Source: an uncultured Faecalibacterium sp.
GTDB lineage: Bacteria > Bacillota > Clostridia > Oscillospirales > Ruminococcaceae
Direction: 5' to 3'
Length of the DNA stretch: 15,191 nucleotides
Assembly (NCBI GenBank): GCA_902463905.1
Contig: CABQHF010000022.1
Coordinates: 1-15,191, forward strand
Position numbers and translations under genes: made by a program. Below, one piece after another: positions 6,579 through 13,663 of the stretch. The notes beneath the pieces are model-generated. The model saw nothing but the letters and a program-made list of their open reading frames with translations, had not been told where the DNA came from and did no database searches. The stretch's first letter is position 1. Every line of letters begins with the position of its first letter.

Positions 6579-6599
6579 CTTATGCGTTTAAGTTATAAG
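6579..6599. promoter_or_regulatory. LysR-family operator (T-N11-A inverted repeat)
   Basis: CTTAT, 11 bases, ATAAG: a perfect inverted repeat with the T-N11-A spacing that LysR-type regulators bind. Its centre (6589) is about 64 bases before the start predicted from the reductase promoter, the classic position of the recognition site. It is the only such repeat noticed between the divergent genes. Confidence 0.7.
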
Positions 6600-6617
6600 C
6601 GGGCAAATTATTGGTAT

Positions 6618-6646
6618 TTCAAATCTTTGCCGAAACCTGTTAAACT
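6618..6646 (+). promoter_or_regulatory. Likely promoter of the flavin reductase gene
   Basis: TAAACT (6641-6646) follows a weak -35 TTCAAA (6618-6623) at 17 bases. Such a weak promoter would suit activation by the neighbouring regulator. The leader would be about 50 bases. Confidence 0.5.
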
Positions 6647-6705
6647 TGTAACAAGAGCGCCGGGCCTACACAAGACCGGTGCAAAAGAAGAAAAGAGGTA
6701 ACCAA

Positions 6706-9045
6706 ATGAAGAGCAAGATCTCTCGCCGCAGCTTCCTGCGCAACATTGCTGCCGCTGGCAGCGGTGCCGCTGCGCTGGGTCTGCTGGCAGGCTGCAGTTC
6801 CAGCAGCACCGCCGCATCCTCCGGCAGCACCGCAGCTGCCGAGGACAAGTACACCCCGGGCACCTATTCTGCCTCCAAGACCATCTCCTACTCCGAGATC
6901 GGTGTCTCCATGACCTTTGATGCCAACAGCATCACCGCCTGCGAGATCACTTCCTCCGGTGCACAGGACCTGTTGACCGACGACAAAAAGACTGCCATGG
7001 CCAAGGCCATCGTAGAGGGCCAGAGCGCCGATATGGACGCTGTGACCAGCTGCACGCTGGTGGCCTCCGTGGGCGCCATCCAGGAGTGCGTAGCCGACTG
7101 TATCGCACAGGCCACCGGCACCGAGGTGGAAAAGCCTGAGACGACCGAAGTGACCGGCCGCGTGCCCGGCTACTGCGGCCCCGGCGACTGGCTGGGCGAG
7201 GCTCCGGCCGACCCCGACAAGTATGAGGAGGCCGGTACCTATGATGTGATCGTTGTGGGCGGCGGCCATGCCGGCGTCGGCGCAGCCTTTGGTGCTGTGG
7301 ATGAGGGCGCTACCGTGGCGGTCATTGAAAAGCAGCCCTGGGGCAACTTTGTGGACCTGGACGGCACCGGCACCAACATGGGCGGCTGGTACGGCGAGGA
7401 CATCGGCCACGTCAACTCCAAGCTGCTGATCGAGCGCGGCTATGGCCCCTATGACACCGGTGCCATCACTTCCGAGTTCTGCAAGCGTGCCGCAGGCCGT
7501 GTGAACCCCGAGATCATCAAGAACTTCGTGCAGTATTCCGGCCAGATGTTCGACCGCTACGAGGAGATCTACGACTCCTATGAGGAAGAGCGCAAGGCCA
7601 ACGACAGCGATGTGTATCTGGCCGATACCGCTGTCATCGTGCCCAAGGCTGCCGGCGACGGCAAGACCGGCGACCAGTGGGTGGACGGCGAGCCTGCAGG
7701 CGGTGCCGGTCACTACGACATGAGCGATATGTTCCAGTACCCGCTGTGCAACACCCAGGCAGCTTACGGCCAGCAGAAGGCCAGCTACCCCATCAGCTGT
7801 GGCGGCTACCTGACCTGGCCCTGCAACGCCCAGTTCTACGGCTATCAGGGCAACAACATCGAGTACATCCACAAGTACATCGTCAAGTATGTGCAGGAGA
7901 CCCCCAACTGTGCCTGGGACTTTGAGCGCGAGGGCATCAAGCTCATCCAGGACGACAGCGGCAAGGTCACCGGCGTGTACGCCAAGGGCGCAGACGGCAC
8001 CTACTACCGCTATAACTGCAACAAGGGCGTCATCCTGTGCGCAGGCGACTTCATCGGCAACCCCGAGATGTGCTGGGCTCTGCTGAACGAGGGCATGGAG
8101 TGGGCTGAGCGCAGCGGCGCGACCGCTGACAGCTGGGCCTCTGCAGGCACCCGCAACGGCCAGGGCCACAAGATGGCCTGCTGGGCAGGCGGCATGATCG
8201 AGCCCACCCCCCGTGGCTGGATGGCCATCGGCGGCGGCGCTTCCGGCCCCTGGGGCACCGCTCCCATGCTGATGCTGAACAGCCGCGGCAAGCGCTTCAT
8301 GAACGAGGGCGCCATTGCGCAGATGCAGGCCACCTGCCTGCGTCAGCCCGCCGGTCTGGCCTGCTACGTCACCGACGCCAACTGGGCCAAGACCCTGAAG
8401 GCTGCTCCGCTGGACCACGGCGCACCCAACTTTGGCATGCAGGACTACTGGGATAAGATCGAGCAGGACATGAACAACACCGTGTCCGGTCAGGCCAACA
8501 CCATCACCATTGCAAACCTGGCCGAGCGCACCCAGATGGCCGGTACCATCTACCGTGCCGACACTCTGGAGGAGCTGGCAGATCTGCTGGGCTACAAGGG
8601 CGCTGCCAAGCAGAACTTCCTGGACAGCATCGCACACTACAACGAGCTGTGCTATGCAGGCGTGGACAGCGACTACGGCAAGGATGCACCGTACATGGTG
8701 CCCATCGACACCGCTCCGTTCTTCGGCGGCACCAGCTCCACCGGCCACTCCTCCAACCCGATGATGGTCACCATGAGCGGTGTCATCACCGACGAGACCC
8801 AGAACGTCCTGAACAAGGACTGGGAGCCCATCGAGGGCCTGTATGTGGCTGGCAACTGCCTGGGCGGTCGTTACGGCTTTGGCTACAGCACTCCGTTCGC
8901 CGGCAACTCGGTCGGTATGGCCATGACCCACGGCTGGACCGCAGGCCATCAGGTGGCTTCCGACAAGAAGTTCCTGGGTGAGCCCGTGGAGGCCATGGAG
9001 GCACCCGCAGGCGGCGGCCCCGGCGGCCCTGGCGGTCCCCACTGA
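6706..9045 (+). CDS. Secreted FMN/FAD-dependent reductase (fumarate reductase-like flavoprotein)
   Basis: A 779-residue protein. The N-terminus has a twin-arginine-like SRRSFLRN (6-13), a hydrophobic stretch and a lipobox LLAGC with Cys30, predicting a lipoprotein outside the membrane. An Ala/Ser linker follows. An FMN-binding domain spans about 48-140, with the flavin-attachment segment DAVTSCT (111-117) in place of the usual DxxSGAT; acceptor Thr117 is kept. The FAD domain begins with DVIVVGGGHAGVGAA (180-194) and ends with GLYVAGNCLGGRYGFGYSTP (711-730) and the GNSVGMAMTHG helix, as in fumarate and urocanate reductases. A Gly/Pro tail ends it. Related proteins pass electrons through bound FMN to FAD and reduce an unsaturated acid or similar acceptor; the substrate here is unknown. 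The ATG at 6706 is chosen for AGAGGT just upstream and for the signal peptide. All 20 Arg codons are CGC or CGT, suggesting high expression. Confidence 0.9.
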   Translation: MKSKISRRSFLRNIAAAGSGAAALGLLAGCSSSSTAASSGSTAAAEDKYTPGTYSASKTISYSEIGVSMTFDANSITACEITSSGAQDLLTDDKKTAMAKAIVEGQSADMDAVTSCTLVASVGAIQECVADCIAQATGTEVEKPETTEVTGRVPGYCGPGDWLGEAPADPDKYEEAGTYDVIVVGGGHAGVGAAFGAVDEGATVAVIEKQPWGNFVDLDGTGTNMGGWYGEDIGHVNSKLLIERGYGPYDTGAITSEFCKRAAGRVNPEIIKNFVQYSGQMFDRYEEIYDSYEEERKANDSDVYLADTAVIVPKAAGDGKTGDQWVDGEPAGGAGHYDMSDMFQYPLCNTQAAYGQQKASYPISCGGYLTWPCNAQFYGYQGNNIEYIHKYIVKYVQETPNCAWDFEREGIKLIQDDSGKVTGVYAKGADGTYYRYNCNKGVILCAGDFIGNPEMCWALLNEGMEWAERSGATADSWASAGTRNGQGHKMACWAGGMIEPTPRGWMAIGGGASGPWGTAPMLMLNSRGKRFMNEGAIAQMQATCLRQPAGLACYVTDANWAKTLKAAPLDHGAPNFGMQDYWDKIEQDMNNTVSGQANTITIANLAERTQMAGTIYRADTLEELADLLGYKGAAKQNFLDSIAHYNELCYAGVDSDYGKDAPYMVPIDTAPFFGGTSSTGHSSNPMMVTMSGVITDETQNVLNKDWEPIEGLYVAGNCLGGRYGFGYSTPFAGNSVGMAMTHGWTAGHQVASDKKFLGEPVEAMEAPAGGGPGGPGGPH

Positions 9046-9078
9046 TCTCTTCTGACGCGTTTCTTTTTCTTCTTCTCT

Positions 9079-9109
9079 GGGGAAGCCCCGTTACAGGGCT
9101 TCCCCTTTT
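9079..9109 (+). terminator. Rho-independent terminator of the flavin reductase gene
   Basis: GGGGAAGCCC (9079-9088) pairs perfectly with GGGCTTCCCC (9096-9105) around a seven-base loop, followed by TTTT. A pyrimidine-only tract (9061-9078) directly precedes the stem. Confidence 0.93.
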
Positions 9110-9122
9110 GCATGAATGCGTG

Positions 9123-9128
9123 TATACT
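9123..9128 (+). promoter_or_regulatory. Possible -10 element of the HemW-like gene
   Basis: TATACT lies 27 bases before the start codon. The -35 position (TTCCCC at 17 bases) overlaps the upstream terminator and fits poorly, so the promoter is weak or misplaced. Confidence 0.4.
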
Positions 9129-9155
9129 TTATAAAAAACGACAAGGAGCATCACC

Positions 9156-10244
9156 ATGGCAAAAACGCTCGTGCTTGACCTGCACATCCCTTACTGCATC
9201 CGCCCGGAAAACTACCTCGCGCACTTCAACGCGGTGGGCTCCAATGCGGAAAAAAACGCCTATATGGACGCCCTCAAGCGGGAGGTGCTCTCCTATGAGG
9301 GAGAACTGGACGGTTACGAGATCCGGGCCGTGCACCTCAGCGGCGGCAGCGCCAGCGTGATGGCCCCGGACTTGCTGGGCGATGTGCTGCGCACGGTGCG
9401 CACCCATCTGCCGGTGGCGCAGGGGGCAGAGGTCAGCTACGACTCGCTGCCCGTCACCATCGGCACGCCGTCCCTCACGGGCATCGCGTCCGGCCACCCC
9501 AACCGCACCGAACTGATGATGCGCTCGGACAACGACGCCGAGCTGAAGGCGCTGGGCTGCACCCACAACGCGCAGCATATCCGCAACGCCATGCTGTTTC
9601 TGGCAAAGTTCCACCTGAACAATGTGGGCCTGACCCTGAACTACGGCATTCCGGGGCAGACGATGCAGAGCTGGCACAACAGCCTGCACGCGGCGGTCAT
9701 CATGCAGGCGGGCCACATCACGGCGGAGCCGCTGGCGGTGACCGACGCCGAGGGGATGCCCACGGAGGCAGAGCGGTTCGAGATGTTCCGCTATGCCTGT
9801 GAGTACCTGCAGGAGAACGGCTACAAGATGTATGCAGCCGGGTGCTTTGCCCGCCCCGGCTACGAGTACCGCGCCCGCGCCATGGAGTGGAACGGGGACG
9901 ATATCATCGGTATGGGCGTCAACGGCGGTTCGGTGTACGACGGCTATGCCGTGCGCAACACCAACAATCTCAAGCTCTATATCAAGAATGCCGGTGACTT
10001 TGAAAAGCTCACGGCGCAGGCCGCGCAGCTGGACGAGAATGCGTTGATGCTGCGCTACCTGCGGGGCCGCATGAAGCTGAACGACGGCGTGGTGGAGCCG
10101 CTGTTCCGGGAACGGTTCGGGAAAGAACTGCCCCAGGAGTTTTCCGCCCTGCTGGACAAGGCGGTGGAAAACGGCCTTGCCCAGCGCACGGCCGACGGTT
10201 GGATGCCCACCCTGGAAGGGCTGTTCCGGGGCGAAGTGCTGTAA
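9156..10244 (+). CDS. HemW/HemN-like protein with degenerate radical-SAM site
   Basis: A 362-residue protein with the full layout of HemW, the HemN-related haem chaperone of about 380 residues. The opening LDLHIPYC (7-14) matches HIPFC, but the cluster motif CxxxCxxC reads C14, E18, L21, so two of the three iron-sulfur ligands are gone while the aromatic Y20 remains. Downstream landmarks are kept in altered form: SGGS (62-65) for GGGT, LNYGIPGQTMQSW (161-173) for DLMYGLPGQT..W, then HITAEPL. The C-terminal HemN_C domain (about 292-362: DENALMLRYLRG... ending in the 'GLFRGEVL' strand region) looks intact. A 4Fe-4S cluster and normal radical SAM chemistry are therefore unlikely; binding of haem or another ligand remains possible. 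The frame is open and codon use normal, so this is not a decaying pseudogene. AAGGAG precedes the ATG, and the gene stands alone between terminators. Confidence 0.75.
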   Translation: MAKTLVLDLHIPYCIRPENYLAHFNAVGSNAEKNAYMDALKREVLSYEGELDGYEIRAVHLSGGSASVMAPDLLGDVLRTVRTHLPVAQGAEVSYDSLPVTIGTPSLTGIASGHPNRTELMMRSDNDAELKALGCTHNAQHIRNAMLFLAKFHLNNVGLTLNYGIPGQTMQSWHNSLHAAVIMQAGHITAEPLAVTDAEGMPTEAERFEMFRYACEYLQENGYKMYAAGCFARPGYEYRARAMEWNGDDIIGMGVNGGSVYDGYAVRNTNNLKLYIKNAGDFEKLTAQAAQLDENALMLRYLRGRMKLNDGVVEPLFRERFGKELPQEFSALLDKAVENGLAQRTADGWMPTLEGLFRGEVL

Positions 10245-10260
10245 AACATGGACCGAAAAG

Positions 10261-10298
10261 CGGGAGCTGTCCCATGGGAGAGACGGCTCCCGTTTTTT
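10261..10298 (+). terminator. Rho-independent terminator of the HemW-like gene
   Basis: An 11-pair stem, CGGGAGCTGTC with GACGGCTCCCG (one T-G pair), closes a ten-base loop and is followed by six T residues. Confidence 0.93.
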
Positions 10299-10331
10299 GT
10301 ATGCCAAAAGTCCCCACAGCGGGCCGATTTG

Positions 10332-10340
10332 TGGTATACT
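10332..10340 (+). promoter_or_regulatory. Extended -10 promoter of the HAD-glycosylase pair
   Basis: TGG plus TATACT, 34 bases before the ATG. The -35 region (CCCCAC) is poor, so this looks like an extended -10 promoter. Confidence 0.65.
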
Positions 10341-10373
10341 GGTAGAAAACACGGACCCGCGAAGGAGAAAAGA

Positions 10374-11261
10374 ATGCAATACAAACTTCTGGTAAGCGAT
10401 TTTGACAATACACTGGTGCCCTTTGGGGAGCCGAAGCCCCGCCCGGCGGTGGTAAAGGCCGTGAAAAAACTGCAGGCCGCCGGGGTGAAATTTGCGCTGA
10501 GCACCGGCCGCGCCTATCCTTGCGTGCACAGGGAGCAGCTGGGCGGCATCCGGCCGGATTACATCGTTACCTGCAACGGTGCCTGTGTGACCGACAGCAA
10601 GGGCACTGTGGTGGCGGAACACCCCCTCACCAACGAGGAAATGTACGCGCTGGTGGATTTCTGCGAGGATTACAACTACCCGCTGCAGTTCAATTTCCGG
10701 GATGCATGCTATGTGTACTGCGAGTACGAGGCCCTGCGCAACAATTATGCAAAGATGGGCAGCAGCGGCCTGACCTGCGTGGACGGCGAGGACCAAGACC
10801 GGCACCTCATCGATATGCCCCACGCGGCCTTTGCTGCCGTACCGCCGGAGCATGTGGCGGACTTCATGAAAAAATATGGTCACTTGAACCTGAACTGGAT
10901 GCAGGTGGGCGCGAAAAACGCCGACGGCTACTGCTTTTACGACATCGTGCGCGGCGGCATGGACAAGGGTGTGGGCCTGACTGACCTGTGCGCCCGGCTG
11001 GGTCTGTCGCCGGAAGAGGCGGTGGCAGCGGGCGACTCGGCCAACGACCTTGGGATGCTGAAGGCGGCCGGTTTGAGCGTGTGCATGGCAAACGGCACGC
11101 CGGAGGCCAGGGCTGCCGCCGACCGGGTGATCGGCGATGTGCGGGAGGACGGCCTTGCGGCGCTGATCGAGGAACTCTGGTTCAACGGCCCGAAAGCGGA
11201 GCCTTCCGGCCGGGATCTTGGCACGGCCTGGGCGCAGATCGAAAGTGCAGGCGGACAATGA
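10374..11261 (+). CDS. Cof-type HAD superfamily hydrolase
   Basis: A 295-residue phosphatase of the Cof/YidA subgroup, type IIB cap. Motif I is DFDNT (9-13) with nucleophile Asp9 and acid Asp11; motif II is the Ser/Thr of STGRAYP (43-49); motif III is Lys198 in GGMDKG; motif IV is GDSANDLGML (220-229), which binds magnesium. The cap lies between about 85 and 185. Members dephosphorylate sugar phosphates, flavin or pyridoxal phosphates, or nucleotides; the substrate cannot be told here. The open frame begins at 10248, but the ATG at 10374 is preferred because GAAGGAG lies just upstream and MQYKLLVSDFDNT is the family's normal start. Its TGA overlaps the next ATG in ATGA, so the two are translationally coupled. 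The 25 residues after 270 exceed the usual end. Confidence 0.9.
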   Translation: MQYKLLVSDFDNTLVPFGEPKPRPAVVKAVKKLQAAGVKFALSTGRAYPCVHREQLGGIRPDYIVTCNGACVTDSKGTVVAEHPLTNEEMYALVDFCEDYNYPLQFNFRDACYVYCEYEALRNNYAKMGSSGLTCVDGEDQDRHLIDMPHAAFAAVPPEHVADFMKKYGHLNLNWMQVGAKNADGYCFYDIVRGGMDKGVGLTDLCARLGLSPEEAVAAGDSANDLGMLKAAGLSVCMANGTPEARAAADRVIGDVREDGLAALIEELWFNGPKAEPSGRDLGTAWAQIESAGGQ

Positions 11262-11746
11262 GCTTTGCACCGGTCTATAGCCAGCACAGCCGGGCGCTGA
11301 TCCTGGGCACCTGGCCCAGCCCCAAAAGCCGGGAGATGGCCTTTTATTACGGCCACCCGCAGAACCGCTTCTGGCCGATGATGGCCGCCCTGACCGGGGA
11401 GCCGGTGCCCGCGCGGGAGAATATCGAAGCCAAGAAGCAGATCATCCTGCGCCATGGGCTGGCGTTGTGGGACACGCTGGAAAGCTGCACCATCACCGGG
11501 GCGTCGGATGCTTCCATCCGGGACGTGGTGCCCAACGATATCGCTGCCCTGCTGCAGAAGGCACCCATCGAGGCGGTGTTCTGCAACGGGGCCACGGCCT
11601 ATCGCATTTATACAAAGTATCTGCAGCCGGTCACCGGCCTTGCGGCGGTCAAACTGCCCAGCACCAGCCCGGCCAATGCGGCCTGCCGCCCGGAGATGCT
11701 GCGGCAGGTGTGGGGCACGGCGCTGGCAGACTGGATCACCAAATAA
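11258..11746 (+). CDS. DNA-deoxyinosine glycosylase (UDG superfamily family 6)
   Basis: A 162-residue protein matching the hypoxanthine-DNA glycosylase group of the uracil-DNA glycosylase superfamily. It keeps ALILGTWPSPKSREMAFYYG (13-32), then HPQNRFWPMMAAL (33-45) holding the conserved Asn expected in catalysis, LWDTLESCTITGASDASI (70-87), and the late LPSTSPAN (133-140) corresponding to the DNA-intercalating loop. Such enzymes remove hypoxanthine formed by adenine deamination, starting base excision repair; they have little or no uracil activity. The start ATG overlaps the stop of the HAD gene (ATGA), with only a weak ribosome site inside the upstream gene, so translation probably depends on it. 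The length is normal. I see no terminator before the next promoter. Confidence 0.85.
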   Translation: MSFAPVYSQHSRALILGTWPSPKSREMAFYYGHPQNRFWPMMAALTGEPVPARENIEAKKQIILRHGLALWDTLESCTITGASDASIRDVVPNDIAALLQKAPIEAVFCNGATAYRIYTKYLQPVTGLAAVKLPSTSPANAACRPEMLRQVWGTALADWITK

Positions 11747-11777
11747 TTGCCAAGCTGTAAATTCTTCATGAATCCGC

Positions 11778-11805
11778 TTGCGTTTTTCGCAAAGGGTTGT
11801 ATTAT
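11778..11805 (+). promoter_or_regulatory. Promoter of the XpaC-TelA operon
   Basis: TTGCGT (11778-11783), 16 bases, TATTAT (11800-11805). An inverted repeat, TTGCG-TTTTT-CGCAA (11778-11792), covers the -35 and part of the spacer and could be an operator. A leader of about 36 bases follows. Confidence 0.55.
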
Positions 11806-11847
11806 GGGTACTATAAGGGGCACCTGCCCCGGAAAAGGAGAACGACC

Positions 11848-12477
11848 ATGAGCAAGATCATCCGCACCCGGAAGCCCAGTGTCCTGCCGTACTACGCGGC
11901 GGCGCTGGTGTTCGTGGTGCTGTGCGCGGTGCTGCCGGTGTACCGGCTGTGGGCCCTTGCGGCGGCGCTGGCAGCCGCTGCGGCGGCATTCCTGGCGGCC
12001 AAAAAGGTCTGCCCGCCCCGTGTGGTGGAAACCGAGGTGCCCTTCCACACGGGTGTGGAGGACGTGGACGCTATGCTGGCAGACATCCAGCAGAAGCTGG
12101 ACACTCTGCACAGCCTGAACGAATCCCTGCCCGACCCGCAGCTGTCCGCCGCCATGACCCGCATGGAAAAGGCCGGACGCTCCATTGTGGAAGTGGTGGA
12201 GGCCAACCCCGCCAAGGCAAAGCAGGTGCGCCGCTTTGCCAACTACTATCTGCCGGACGCCGTGAATGTGCTGCAGCAGTATGCGCAGCTGGCCCGGCAG
12301 GGGGTGCGCGGCGAGAACGCCGCCGCCATCCGTGCCGAGGTGGAGCACAATGCGTCCTCCATTGCCACGGCCTTTGAAAACCAGCTGGATGCACTGTACG
12401 CCGCAGAAAGCATGGACCTGTCGGCAGACCTGACCGTGCTGCAGAACATGCTCAAAGGGCAGGGACTGAGTAAATAA
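11848..12477 (+). CDS. XpaC-like membrane protein (5-bromo-4-chloroindolyl phosphate hydrolysis family)
   Basis: A 209-residue protein. Two adjoining hydrophobic helices (about 12-32 and 34-52) anchor it by the N-terminus. The rest is soluble and helical, with the family's spacing: 'VEDVDAMLADIQQKLDTLHSLNESLPDPQLSAAMTRMEKAGRSI' then 'VRRFANYYLPDAVNVLQQYAQL' (about 128-150), where the FxxYYLP motif is the clearest mark. Despite the family name, no enzymatic activity is established; XpaC genes usually sit beside telA. AAAGGAG lies 7 bases before the ATG at 11848, preferred over an upstream ATG at 11797 that lies in the promoter. It leads a four-gene operon, 30 bases before telA. Confidence 0.85.
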   Translation: MSKIIRTRKPSVLPYYAAALVFVVLCAVLPVYRLWALAAALAAAAAAFLAAKKVCPPRVVETEVPFHTGVEDVDAMLADIQQKLDTLHSLNESLPDPQLSAAMTRMEKAGRSIVEVVEANPAKAKQVRRFANYYLPDAVNVLQQYAQLARQGVRGENAAAIRAEVEHNASSIATAFENQLDALYAAESMDLSADLTVLQNMLKGQGLSK

Positions 12478-12507
12478 ACGGATATACTGGAAAGGAAGGA
12501 ATCTCCT

Positions 12508-13662
12508 ATGGCAGACAACACGTTCAACTTTGACCTCGACGCACCCGCTGTGCCTACCCTGACGCTGGACCCGGCTCCGGCACAGGAGCAGGCCCAGCCC
12601 AAACAGCCGGACCCCGCCGCTGCCCCCGAGGCACAGGTCAAGCTCAGCCCGGAAGAGCAGGCCATGGTGGATCAGTTCGCGGAGAAGATCGACATCACCA
12701 ACAGCCAACAGGTGCTGCAGTACGGCTCCGCCTGCCAGAAGAAGATCGGTGACTTCTCCGAAGCAGCCCTCTCCAAGGTGTCCACCAAGGATCTGGGCGA
12801 AGTGGGCAATATGATCACCGACCTGATCGGCGAGCTGAAGAGCTTTGACGCAGGCGAAGAGCAGCAGAAGGGCATTCTGGGCTTCTTCAAGAAAAAGGGC
12901 GACCAGCTCGACGCCCTCAAGACCAAGTACAACAAGGCCGAGACCAACGTGGAGAATATCCAGGGCATGCTGGAGGCCCATCAGGTGCAGCTGCTCAAGG
13001 ACATCGCCATGCTGGACAAGATGTATGACCTGAACATGGCCTACTTCAAGGAGCTCAGCATGTACATTCTGGCCGGTAAAAAGAAGCTGGCCGAGGTGCG
13101 TGCAGGGGAGCTGCAGCAGGCCATGGACAAGGCCAAGGCCTCCGGCCTGCCGGAGGACGCCCAGGCGGCCCGCGACCTGGCCGACCAGTGCGAGCGCTTT
13201 GAAAAGAAGCTGTACGATCTGGAGCTTACCCGCAACATCAGCCTGCAGATGGGCCCCCAGATCCGCCTGCTGCAGAACAACAACACCATGATGGCCGAGA
13301 AGATCCAGTCCACCATCGTGAACACCATCCCCCTGTGGAAGAACCAGATGGTGTTGGCCCTGGGCCTGGCCCACAGCCAGCAGGCCATGCAGGCCGAGCG
13401 TGCCGTCACCGACATGACCAACGACCTGCTCAAGAAGAACGCCGAGGCGCTCAAGCTGGGCACCATCGAGACGGCCAAGGAGTCCCAGCGCGGCGTGGTG
13501 GACATCGAGACCCTGCAGCAGACCAACAAGAGCCTGATCGAGACGCTGGACGAGCTGAACAAGATCCAGACCGAGGGCCGCGCAAAGCGCGCTGCCGCCG
13601 AGCAGGAACTGACCCGTATCGAGGACGAACTGAAATCCAAAATGATGGAGATCCGGAGCTGA
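12508..13662 (+). CDS. TelA-family toxic anion resistance protein
   Basis: A 384-residue soluble, mostly helical protein, the normal length for the TelA/KlaA family. A Pro/Ala/Gln-rich N-terminal tail (about 11-46) precedes the conserved body: 'KIDITNSQQVLQYGSACQKKIGDFSEAALSKV', 'KDLGEVGNMITDLIGELKSF', the GFFKKK segment (about 128-133), and 'MLDKMYDLNMAYFKELSMYILAGKKKL'. The C-terminal half is coiled coil. Family members were named for tellurite resistance, but most are chromosomal and tied to envelope stress; the mechanism is unknown. AAGGAAGGA precedes the ATG. Nearly all Arg codons are CGC or CGT, hinting at high expression. The next gene starts 1 base after its stop. Confidence 0.93.
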   Translation: MADNTFNFDLDAPAVPTLTLDPAPAQEQAQPKQPDPAAAPEAQVKLSPEEQAMVDQFAEKIDITNSQQVLQYGSACQKKIGDFSEAALSKVSTKDLGEVGNMITDLIGELKSFDAGEEQQKGILGFFKKKGDQLDALKTKYNKAETNVENIQGMLEAHQVQLLKDIAMLDKMYDLNMAYFKELSMYILAGKKKLAEVRAGELQQAMDKAKASGLPEDAQAARDLADQCERFEKKLYDLELTRNISLQMGPQIRLLQNNNTMMAEKIQSTIVNTIPLWKNQMVLALGLAHSQQAMQAERAVTDMTNDLLKKNAEALKLGTIETAKESQRGVVDIETLQQTNKSLIETLDELNKIQTEGRAKRAAAEQELTRIEDELKSKMMEIRS

Positions 13663-13663
13663 A

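Noticed and set aside
6640..9042. An 800-codon open frame on the minus strand across the whole flavin reductase gene
   Set aside because: It mirrors the GC-rich third positions of the real gene, has no ribosome site, crosses the reductase promoter and encodes a low-complexity Gly/Ala/Val/His product with no recognisable domain.
9156..9220. The degenerate cysteine motif as evidence of a pseudogene
   Set aside because: The frame is intact for the family's full length, with a good ribosome site, a strong terminator and normal codon use, so loss of the cluster looks maintained rather than decay.
9129..11270. A 713-codon minus-strand open frame over the HemW-like and HAD genes
   Set aside because: It reads straight through a terminator, promoter and two well-supported genes on the other strand; the product resembles no family. 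It is a codon-bias shadow.
12483..12488. TATACT before telA as an internal promoter
   Set aside because: There is no -35 at 16 to 18 bases and no TGn extension; the 30-base gap is better explained as ordinary operon spacing with a ribosome site.
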